Of a stretch of 36,331 nucleotides of DNA, positions 7,493 to 17,622 are shown piece after piece. Both the position numbers and the translations under genes were made by a program. Source of the stretch: an uncultured Bacilli bacterium. GTDB taxonomy: Bacteria; Bacillota_I; Bacilli_A; RF39; UBA660. Under the pieces are notes generated by a model. The model was not told the origin of the DNA, did no database searches, and was given only the letters and a program-made list of their open reading frames with translations. Position 1 is the first letter of the stretch. Every line of letters begins with the position of its first letter. The stretch covers positions 1 to 36,331 of the forward strand of contig CALVSW010000002.1 in NCBI GenBank assembly GCA_944359625.1. Reading direction: 5' to 3'.

Positions 7493-8639
7493 AACAGATT
7501 TAACTGTTAAAGATATAAGTGAAGGCTTTGTTTATAATGAATATGAAGGTAAAGGATTGTTTGGATGGAATGGTAAGTTAACTATTCAACCTGAATATCA
7601 AAGAAACTATATATATGCAGATGGAAAAAGAGATGTTGCAGTTATCGACTCATTATTGAAAGGTTATCCATTGGGACTATTATATTTTGTAAAAACAGGA
7701 GAAAATAAATATGAAATATTAGATGGTCAGCAAAGGGTAACAAGTTTTGGAAGATATATAGCAAATAAATTTGCAATTAAAGATGAACATGGAATGGAAC
7801 AATACTTTGATGGTCTTGCAACTAATCTTCAAGATAAAATTCTCAACTCGCAATTAACGATATATATTTGTGAGGGAGAAGAGTCTGAAATTAAAGAGTG
7901 GTTTAAAACAATTAATATTGTGGGAGTACCGTTAAATAATCAAGAATTATTAAATGCAATTTACTCTGGTCCTTTTGTGACTAAAGCACGTGAAGAATTT
8001 TCAAATTCTCAAAATGCAAACATTCAAAAGTGGAGTGCTTATATAAAAGGTGATGTAAATAGACAGGATTATCTCGCAACATCATTAAATTGGGTAAGTA
8101 AGAGTAATGTGGATAATTATATGAGTCAACACCGATTTGATGATAATATTATCGAATTAAAAACTTATTTTAATAGTGTAATTGACTGGGCATCTTCAGT
8201 ATTTAAAGATGTAAAATCTGATATGAGAGGTCTTGAATGGGGAAGATTATATGAAACTTATCATACCAATTCGTATGATCCTAATAAAGTATCGGAAATA
8301 TTATGTAAATTATATGTAGATCCTCAAGTACAAGATACTAAAGGCATATGCGAATATATATTAGGAGGATGTAAAGATACTAAACTATTAAATATTAGAG
8401 TATTTGATGATAATACAAAGCGAGTTGTATTTGAAAAACAAACTGAAGCAGCAAAAGTAAAAGGAATAAGTAATTGTCCATTATGTGCATTAAGTGAAGG
8501 AAATAATAAAAATAAGATATGGAGTTTAAAGGAAATGGATGCTGATCATGTCACAGCTTGGAGCAAAGGTGGAGCAACAGACATTAGTAATTGCCAAATG
8601 TTATGTCAGACACATAATAGAGCTAAAGGAAATAGATAG
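7476..8639 (+). CDS. DUF262-HNH endonuclease, probable restriction partner
   Basis: 387 residues. The N-terminal DUF262 domain (ParB/sulfiredoxin-like NTPase fold, as in GmrS) has PEYQRNYIY and DGQQRVTS (83-90). The C-terminal HNH nuclease starts at CPLC (334) and contains the DADH catalytic block (His 358), an asparagine, and CQMLCQTHN as the second metal site. DUF262 proteins of the GmrSD class recognise DNA and use nucleotides, with the HNH part cutting it. Close pairing with an adenine methylase points to a restriction-modification-like unit, unlike solitary type IV GmrSD. Overlaps the methylase by 17 bp, and the next gene follows after 3 bp. Confidence 0.82.
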   Translation: MKTILRTDLTVKDISEGFVYNEYEGKGLFGWNGKLTIQPEYQRNYIYADGKRDVAVIDSLLKGYPLGLLYFVKTGENKYEILDGQQRVTSFGRYIANKFAIKDEHGMEQYFDGLATNLQDKILNSQLTIYICEGEESEIKEWFKTINIVGVPLNNQELLNAIYSGPFVTKAREEFSNSQNANIQKWSAYIKGDVNRQDYLATSLNWVSKSNVDNYMSQHRFDDNIIELKTYFNSVIDWASSVFKDVKSDMRGLEWGRLYETYHTNSYDPNKVSEILCKLYVDPQVQDTKGICEYILGGCKDTKLLNIRVFDDNTKRVVFEKQTEAAKVKGISNCPLCALSEGNNKNKIWSLKEMDADHVTAWSKGGATDISNCQMLCQTHNRAKGNR

Positions 8640-8642
8640 AAA

Positions 8643-9668
8643 ATGGTTGATATTACTAAATATAACAATAAATTAATACAAAAAGATTTAGATACTTTGA
8701 TGAGTTTAAATAGATATTTGAACTCATTTTCTGTATCCGATAAATCAATATTATTCTTATGTTTTATGAGATATAATAATTTTATTATATTAGAGATTTT
8801 GAATTATATAGAAAGTGTGTATAATTTTAATGTGTTTGAAAATGTGAAACATAAAAAGCTGATAATAAAATTCAGATCAAAACTGAAATGTAATGTATCA
8901 GTATTGCAAACTGTTGAAGAAACCAATAAAACTATGCATAAAATATTCAAGGCCATGAATAATCCAATTGTAATGAAACTTTTCCCAAATTTATGTGATA
9001 ATTTTGGCATATGGTTTTACAATAAATCTGTGATTGGAAACAATTTTGAAATATATGCTATCATGAAAAAAATAATATATACAAATGATAGACCAGACAA
9101 AAAGAAAATAATATCATATTCAGAAGAAATAGGTTCAATCATGGCAACTTTATGCAATGCATTTCATGTAAATAAGAAATTTGAAGCAGAAAAGATTTCA
9201 AACAAAGAAATTATTAAATCAAATGATTATAATTTATATAAATTTAAATATGATGAATGCTTAAATAAAACAATTTTTTATATAAATAAATTATCAGTAT
9301 TAAATTTTTACAAGGAAATAATTTCAAGTCAATTTAAAGAAAAAATAAATTCTCTAGATTTAAAAATAAAATATGTAATATGTAGAAATAGTGTTGAAGA
9401 ATTAAAAGAGATAGATTTTGAATTTGATTACCAAGAATATGATGATATATTTAGTAATTTAGAGATTAGAAACTTTATGTATCATTATGCATTTCCTAAA
9501 AAATTCGCTGATATAAATTATAACAAAGTATTGTTTGGTGTGTGTGAATCAATACTTAATATGACAGAAAAGGAACTGAATGATTTGCTTAACAAATGTT
9601 TTAAAGAATTAATAAAAAGGCTAACTAAAGAGATAAATAAAACAAAATATAGATTTTTAATTAATTAA
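8643..9668 (+). CDS. Unknown helical protein with a possible HEPN RNase motif
   Basis: 341 residues, mostly predicted helical and lysine-rich, with no transmembrane segment. No named family recognised. Near the C-terminus, LEIRNFMYHY (Arg 276, His 281) has the form RNxxxH followed by helical sequence. This matches the Rx4-6H active-site motif, with polar residue after Arg, of HEPN ribonucleases found in many abortive-infection and toxin systems. One short motif is weak evidence. The start lies 3 bp after the DUF262-HNH stop, so it belongs to the same operon as the methylase and nuclease. If the HEPN reading is right, it would be a backup suicide RNase. Confidence 0.6.
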   Translation: MVDITKYNNKLIQKDLDTLMSLNRYLNSFSVSDKSILFLCFMRYNNFIILEILNYIESVYNFNVFENVKHKKLIIKFRSKLKCNVSVLQTVEETNKTMHKIFKAMNNPIVMKLFPNLCDNFGIWFYNKSVIGNNFEIYAIMKKIIYTNDRPDKKKIISYSEEIGSIMATLCNAFHVNKKFEAEKISNKEIIKSNDYNLYKFKYDECLNKTIFYINKLSVLNFYKEIISSQFKEKINSLDLKIKYVICRNSVEELKEIDFEFDYQEYDDIFSNLEIRNFMYHYAFPKKFADINYNKVLFGVCESILNMTEKELNDLLNKCFKELIKRLTKEINKTKYRFLIN

Positions 9669-9757
9669 AAAATAGATAATGAGTACTCATAACGTTAAAT
9701 TAATATGTGTTGATAAAATGGAATGTTATCTGTATAATTTTATATAGAGGTGATACG

Positions 9758-11587
9758 ATGATAAAACATACAGATCCATACAAAATTTCTCAAATATTTT
9801 CTAACGAAAGAAGTATTTTATATAATATTCCAAAATACCAAAGAGAATATACATGGGGTCAAAAAGAATGGGGATTATTGTTTAACGATGTTATAGAAAA
9901 TGATTATGGTTATTTTTTAGGCTCTATTATTTGTGTTGATAATAGTACAAGTGCAATGAGTGATGCAATATTAGAAGTAATTGATGGCCAACAAAGGATA
10001 ACTTCACTTTCTATATTGCTAATTACATTGTATGAAAAGTTATGTAAATACAAAGAACAATTAGATGAAGATCAAATAACAGATTTAAACAATATCAAAC
10101 GAGAATTAGTGGTAAGAAGAGATGGAAAAAATATTCCAAGATTGACACCACAAGTTCAAAATCATAATAGAGATGATTATTTTAGTCTACTATGTGAAAA
10201 GGGTTTGTTATTAGATTATGAAAGGAAAAATAATGCAGGAAATAGAAGAATATATAAAGCATATAATTATTTTTCAAATTTAATAGATAAATATATAGAA
10301 GAAATAAAAAGTGAATATTCAGATAAAAATAACATTGAGATTTTATTTGAACTAGTTAATAGATTTAATTCAGCAGTCTTGGTATCAATTGAAGTAGAAA
10401 CACATAAAGATGCTTATATGTTATTTGAATCATTAAATAATAGAGGAGTTCCTTTATCAGCAATCGATTTAATAAAGAATTTATTAATCAGTGTTTCAGA
10501 TGCAGATGGAAATTCAGAAGAATGTTATTCAAAATGGAAGAAAATATTAGCATATTTAAGCGATGATTACAGTGTACAGGAAAGATTCTTTAGACAGTTT
10601 TATAATGCCTATAGAGATGAATTAAATGAGCCATATAAAACAGTAGGAAAAGTAAAATATGCTTTAGGACCTCTAGCAACTAAAACAACATTATTAGATA
10701 TCTATGAAAAACTAATTAAGACTGATTACAGAAAATTTTTAAATAGAATTTAAAAAGAAGCTAAAAATTATTCTATTTTAATCAATAACACTAATGAAGA
10801 TGATGGTATTGAAAAACTAGAAAAGCCATTATTTAATTTAGATAAAATTCAAGGGGCACCATCATATATTTTACTTTTATATTTGTTATCAAATAAAGAT
10901 AGATTAAATTTAGATATTGATATTATTGCGAATATTATCAATTATTTAACAAAGTTTTTTGTTAGAAGAAATATTACAGATTATCCAAACACAAGAAACT
11001 TAACAAAAATATTTATGGATTTAGTATCATTGATTGCAAATAAACAAGGGTCAGATATATATGATTTAATTGCTAATAATCTAAAAAACAACTCGTCTTC
11101 TGATGAAATATTTGAGGAAAAACTAAAAGGATCAATATATTTGGATAATCCAGATGCTACAAGGTTCTTATTATGTTATTATGAAGATAAATTTAAAACA
11201 AATGAAATATATACAAATCTATGGAGTAGAGATAAAAGTAATAAATACGTTTGGACAATAGAACATATTTTTCCTGAAGGAGAAAATATCCCAACTGACT
11301 GGATTGATATGATAGCAAATGGTGATAAAGATTTAGCAATTGAATATTTAAATAGATATACTCACACTCTAGGAAATTTAACTATAACAGGATACAATCA
11401 AAACTTAAGCAATTTGTCTTTTGAAAAGAAAAAAAATAGAGTTAATAAGGATGGGAATTATATTGGCTATAGAAATGGATTGAAATTGAATGAAAATCTA
11501 GTTAGCCAAGATGCTTGGCATATTGATGATATAAAAAGGAGAACAAATAAATTAGTAGAATTTTTTATGAAAGAGTTTGAATTATAA
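9758..11587 (+). pseudogene. GmrSD-like DUF262-DUF1524 nuclease interrupted by an in-frame stop
   Basis: Reading from the ATG at 9758 (GAGGTGAT upstream) gives a 609-residue protein with one TAA at 10751-10753, codon 332. The frame is the same on both sides, so this is a nonsense change rather than a frameshift. The N-terminal DUF262 domain has PKYQREYTW and DGQQRITS (76-83). The C-terminal DUF1524 HNH-like domain has EHIFPEG (around 502) and TLGNLTITGYNQNLSN. Intact relatives (GmrSD, type IV restriction) cleave modified DNA such as glucosylated hydroxymethylcytosine DNA. The two halves could still be made separately, but the second has no good start or Shine-Dalgarno. A sequencing error or suppressed stop is the alternative. 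Confidence 0.82.
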
Positions 11588-11588
11588 A

Positions 11589-12176
11589 ATGAAAGAAGCA
11601 AAAGTTATTACTATCGTATCATCTATTATATTAATTATTCTAATACCTTTAGGAGCTTATTACTACTTTGCTTCTGAATTTATTTATAATATTTTAATTA
11701 GCATCATAACCGGAATTGTTATTACGATTATAACATCACTTTGTCAATATTTTGTTCTGAAAGAAAAGATAAAAAATAATATTTTCAACTGTTATTTTGA
11801 TATGTATAAGGCGATATATGTTTCAAAACATAAAAAGGTGTTATTTCATTATCCAGTGTTAAATATTTATAAAAAATTATTGGTATTTTCTGATGAATTA
11901 TCAAAAAATCTTTCTGAGTATTCCAGTTTCTATCCAACTAAGAAAAATAAGCAATATAAAAAATTAAATCCCATTTTAAATCCTGACTTTGATAAATTTA
12001 ATATAAAAAATTTCTCAAAATTAATTTTACCGTTAAATTCAAAAAGATTTAATGAAATAATTATACCTGCAGAAAAAACTTTAGAGAAGGTTCTAAAGGA
12101 AATAAATTATAAGAAATTTGAAAAAGAAATGGTTGAGTATGAAAAAATATATAAATTATTAAATAAAAAATTATAA
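11589..12176 (+). CDS. Two-TM membrane protein with a cytosolic domain, unknown
   Basis: About 195 residues starting at ATG 11589, one base after the GmrSD stop. An in-frame TTG at 11577 is possible but overlaps the previous gene. Two hydrophobic segments occupy roughly residues 5-28 and 32-55, followed by a lysine-rich soluble region. The layout (two N-terminal TM helices plus a cytosolic helical domain) is like small SLATT-type or other membrane effectors of defence systems, but I see no family-specific motif. It is sandwiched between two broken defence genes. Confidence 0.6.
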   Translation: MKEAKVITIVSSIILIILIPLGAYYYFASEFIYNILISIITGIVITIITSLCQYFVLKEKIKNNIFNCYFDMYKAIYVSKHKKVLFHYPVLNIYKKLLVFSDELSKNLSEYSSFYPTKKNKQYKKLNPILNPDFDKFNIKNFSKLILPLNSKRFNEIIIPAEKTLEKVLKEINYKKFEKEMVEYEKIYKLLNKKL

Positions 12177-12196
12177 AATAAGTTATAGGTGAAAAT

Positions 12197-13669
12197 ATGG
12201 ATAATGATTTAATGCTGAAATATATAGAAAATGAATATGAAAATGAACTTTTAGATTTTAAACTTAAACCATATAATTGGAAATCACAAAGTGCAAAATC
12301 TGAATTTTTAACTGATGTTATAAGTTTAGCAAATTCCTCATCGGAAGGGGATAAATATATAATTTTAGGTGTTAAAGTTAAAAGTAATGGTACTAGTGAA
12401 ATAAAAGGAATTAATTCGAATGATTTAGTAGATAGTGCTGAATATAACAACTTGTAACAGAAAACATTGAACCAATTATAAGTATAGAATTAAAAATAAT
12501 TACTAATTCTCAAGGATTAAATTTTGGAATAATAAGAATTTTTAATTGTAATAATAGACCATATTTGTTAAAGAAAAGATATGGAAATTTAGAATCAGGA
12601 TTTATTAAGGTGAGAAAAGGAAGTAGAAATTCAAATGTTTCAAGATATATATTAGACGAAATATATAATTCAAAAAATCCTAAAAGAGAATCAGCATTTA
12701 AAATTTCTGGTTTAATGGACGGAAAAACTTCTGATGACGTAAAATTAGGTAAATATGATTTTTTTTCCAAACATGGAAATACGAAAAAATAAATTAATAA
12801 ATATTTTTAACAACGTAAATAAATTTAAAATTGATGACATAGATGACCAAGAAGAAACGAAATTCAATTTGACTGAGGAGACGAAGAATTTGTATACTGC
12901 ATTTCTTCCAAAATCATTAAAAATAGAAGAATCGGTACAAAAACATATAGAATCATTTGCCCAAGCATTTAAATTAAAGATTTCAAATACGTTTTTTGAT
13001 TTGGGAAATCTAACCTATCAATTAAATGGAATGAAATCAAGTGGGATTTTAGGAATTTCCCCTGAATATAAAATAAGTGGGAGTAAAAGGTCTAAAGAAA
13101 AATACGATTTAATAGAAAAATTAAATGAAAGAATAATGTCTACAATTTCGTGGCTAAGATATTTAGAAGAAATAGAAAATTTTGGTTTTATTGAATTAGC
13201 AATTACTGAAATTGGGAATATGTCAGATGAGGAAATAGAGGTTAGTATTAAGATACCTAAATCTAATTATGTTAGTGAAGATGAGTTTTCAGAACCAGCA
13301 GATAATATTATTGCAGAATTAAACGAGAAATACACAGAAAAAATGTTTAAACCATATTATTTGGAAGATATTTCTGACTTTAGAGGGACACCATCTTCTC
13401 CAAGGTATAGCAATATACCATCTATTTCAGGATTAGTAAATAATGATAATGAAATATTTGATGGACCATATAACTATATTGATTATGTTGTGAATTATAA
13501 CAATGAATTTGCTATATTGAGTTTTACAATTAAGAATATAAAAGAAAAAGAAACTATGATATTTCCCGGAAAAATTTTGATAAAAGGAGAAGTTAATCAA
13601 CTTAAATATTCGATAATTAGTAAGAATTTAAAAATAAAAGTGACGGGAATAATAAATGTTAGAAAATAG
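12197..13669 (+). pseudogene. AlbA_2 (Schlafen-like) domain gene broken by two frameshifts
   Basis: Three consecutive frames encode one protein of about 490 residues. Segment 1 (12197-12457) has the AlbA_2/Schlafen start ENELLDFKLKP...FLTDVISLANSS and GDKYIILGV. One base appears to be missing near 12446, and the text continues in the next frame with TENIEPIISIEL to YGNLESGFIKVRKGS (through 12792). A second shift at an eight-T tract (12759-12766) leads into the third frame (from 12757), which runs to 13669 as a 300-residue C-terminal region of unknown type. AlbA_2 proteins are DNA-binding or nuclease-like and are common in defence loci. With seven Ts the last two segments would be continuous, so slippage (phase variation) or assembly error are alternatives to decay. 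Confidence 0.75.
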
Positions 13670-13853
13670 TCAAATAACTTGCAATTCTCTTCAATCAGAG
13701 CTAACATACCCTACAAGGAATCGATTTTTATCTTATATTTTTAAAAGATAATGCTCATCGCCCCATATTAAAATATAAATCGATTCTTAAGAGTCGATTT
13801 TTTTAATAATATAATAATTAATTATGATATAATTTTTATTGGAGGAACATACT
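13670..13853 (+). promoter_or_regulatory. Island right end, duplicated terminator and trpS promoter
   Basis: Nothing coding is visible between the AlbA_2 gene and the right direct repeat. After the repeat a TATAAT box at 13828-13833 with a weak -35 precedes GGAGGA and the trpS ATG (13854). No tryptophan T-box sequence is visible, although trpS is T-box-controlled in many Firmicutes. Confidence 0.5.
13758..13804. repeat. 47-bp direct repeat, right copy (putative att site)
   Basis: Identical to 4229-4275, including the tRNA-His terminal CGCCCCA and the terminator hairpin with T7. The bases before it (GCTCAT) still resemble the T-arm end CTCATATTT of the tRNA with four bases missing, so the tRNA body is not regenerated here. 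Confidence 0.85.
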
Positions 13854-14948
13854 ATGAGTAAAAATATTATATTAACTGGAGATAGACCAACTGGTAAATT
13901 ACATATAGGACATTATGTAGGTTCTTTAAAACAACGTTTATTATTACAAGAAAAAAATAATTTTGCCGAATTTTATATCATGATAGCAGATACCCAAGCT
14001 CTAACTGATAATTATGGTACACCTCAAAAAATAAGAGATAATATTATTGAACTTATGCTTGATTATTTATCTATAGGTTTAGATCCTAAAAAAATTACTT
14101 TCTTTGTTCAATCAGAAATAAGTGCTTTACCAGAACTTACTACTTATTATATGAATTTAGTAACACTATCAAGACTATTGAGAAATCCAACTGTAAAATC
14201 AGAAATTCAATTAAGAGGTTTTGATAATGAAAAGAAGGGAATACCAGTTGGCTTTGCTAATTATCCAATAAGTCAAGCCGCCGATATAACTGCTTTTAAA
14301 GCTAATATAGTCCCAGTTGGGGAAGACCAATTACCAATGTTAGAACAAACTAGAGAAATAGTAAAAAGTTTTAATACTATTTATAATACTAATGTTTTAG
14401 TAATGCCTGAATCAATTATTCCTGAAAATAAAGTATGTTGTAGGTTACCTGGTACTGATGGTAATGCTAAAATGAGTAAATCATTAAATAATTGTATATA
14501 TTTAAGTGATGATAAAGAAACAGTAAAAAATAAGATTAGAAGTATGTATACTGATCCTAATCATATTAAAATAACTGATCCGGGAAAAGTAGAAGGAAAT
14601 AAGGTATTTACTTATTTAGATGCTTTTTGTAAAGAAGAAGATTTTGCTAAATATCTTCCGGAATATAAAGATTTAGATGAATTAAAAGAACATTACCGTA
14701 AAGGTGGCTTAGGAGATATAAAAATTAAACAATTTTTAAATAATATTATGGAAGAATTCTTAGAACCAATAAGAGAAAGAAGAAAATATTATGAAGAAAG
14801 AATACCAGAAGTAATAGATATATTAAAAACGGGTACGCTAAAAGCTAAAGAAGTAGCTAATTCTACTTTAAATGAAGTAAAAGATGCTATTGGGATAAAT
14901 TATTTAAATGATAATAATTTTATTAAAGAACAAATAGAAAAGTATTAA
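13854..14948 (+). CDS. Tryptophanyl-tRNA synthetase
   Basis: 364 residues, class Ic aminoacyl-tRNA synthetase charging tRNA-Trp in the cytosol. The HIGH motif is HIGH at 17-20 (KLHIGHYVGSL), preceded by TGDRPTGK. The KMSKS loop is KMSKS at 206-210. The length is slightly above the usual 330-340 residues of bacterial TrpS. The start is chosen at the ATG after GGAGGA; an upstream TTG would place the Shine-Dalgarno inside the gene. It probably followed tRNA-His directly before the island inserted. Confidence 0.95.
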   Translation: MSKNIILTGDRPTGKLHIGHYVGSLKQRLLLQEKNNFAEFYIMIADTQALTDNYGTPQKIRDNIIELMLDYLSIGLDPKKITFFVQSEISALPELTTYYMNLVTLSRLLRNPTVKSEIQLRGFDNEKKGIPVGFANYPISQAADITAFKANIVPVGEDQLPMLEQTREIVKSFNTIYNTNVLVMPESIIPENKVCCRLPGTDGNAKMSKSLNNCIYLSDDKETVKNKIRSMYTDPNHIKITDPGKVEGNKVFTYLDAFCKEEDFAKYLPEYKDLDELKEHYRKGGLGDIKIKQFLNNIMEEFLEPIRERRKYYEERIPEVIDILKTGTLKAKEVANSTLNEVKDAIGINYLNDNNFIKEQIEKY

Positions 14949-15010
14949 AAATAGATTTTAGTATATAATATCATCTTAAATGGTATTAAAGTTTTAGTTT
15001 TATGTCATAT

Positions 15011-15040
15011 GGAATTAGGTTATTACCTAATTCTATTTTT
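15011..15040 (+). terminator. Rho-independent terminator after trpS
   Basis: GAATTAGGT (15012-15020), loop TATT, ACCTAATTC (15025-15033), then TATTTTT. Confidence 0.8.
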
Positions 15041-15042
15041 AC

Positions 15043-15071
15043 TTTAGAAATAAATATTAATTTGATATAAT
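15043..15071 (+). promoter_or_regulatory. Promoter for ligA
   Basis: -35 TTTAGA (15043-15048), a 17-bp spacer, -10 TATAAT (15066-15071), then AGAAAGAGG as Shine-Dalgarno and the ATG at 15092. Confidence 0.6.
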
Positions 15072-15079
15072 AAGGTTAG

Positions 15080-17074
<1,995 letters not shown>

Positions 17075-17075
17075 T

Positions 17076-17104
17076 TTGTCAAATAGAAAGAGATGTAGTA
17101 TAAT
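17076..17104 (+). promoter_or_regulatory. Consensus promoter downstream of ligA
   Basis: -35 TTGTCA (17076-17081), a 17-bp spacer, -10 TATAAT (17099-17104). It begins two bases after the ligA stop and drives the following three-gene run (17129-20498). Confidence 0.75.
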
Positions 17105-17128
17105 TGACTTTGAAAAAGAGAGGTAGAT

Positions 17129-17620
17129 ATGAAAAAAGCAATTAGTAATAATAAAGCAATATTCTTAATGATTACTATTATTTTGATATGTGCAGTTTTA
17201 AGTATAATATTATTATTTAAATATTTCTATTTTGGTAATGGAGGAACAAAATATGGTGATCGCTTAGATGGAATAGAAGAAGTATTAATTACTGATACTG
17301 ATAAAGATAATGTTATTAATACATTAAAAGAGTCAGAAGATGTAGAAGATTGTAGTGTTTTGGTAACTGGCCGTATTATATATATTAAGATTGTCTTTAA
17401 ACCAGGATATGATTTAACTTTAGCTAAGAGTGAAGCTGCTAAGACAATTGATTTATTTAGTGATGATAAAAAAGCATATTATGATTTTTCTTTCACAATT
17501 GAGAGTGCCGAAACTGAAGATGCTGAAGGATTCTTATTAATGGGTGCTAAAAATAAGAATGGTACTAATTTAGTATGGAATAATAACAATATAACTGTAA
17601 CGGATGAGGAAGATAAGTAG
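17129..17620 (+). CDS. Single-pass membrane protein, unknown
   Basis: 163 residues. One N-terminal TM helix (about 12-32) is followed by an extracytoplasmic domain with an alternating pattern (EDVEDCSVLVTGRIIYIKIVF) suggestive of a small alpha/beta fold. It is acidic at the C-terminus. No named family recognised. It heads an apparent operon with the GGDEF-like sensor (2-bp gap) and YihY. Confidence 0.7.
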   Translation: MKKAISNNKAIFLMITIILICAVLSIILLFKYFYFGNGGTKYGDRLDGIEEVLITDTDKDNVINTLKESEDVEDCSVLVTGRIIYIKIVFKPGYDLTLAKSEAAKTIDLFSDDKKAYYDFSFTIESAETEDAEGFLLMGAKNKNGTNLVWNNNNITVTDEEDK

Positions 17621-17622
17621 TT

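Noticed and set aside
12061-12770. Minus-strand frames of 129 and 86 codons in the AlbA_2 region
   Set aside because: Shadows of the plus-strand AlbA_2 and 2-TM genes; low-complexity Leu/Ser/Phe translation without start signals.
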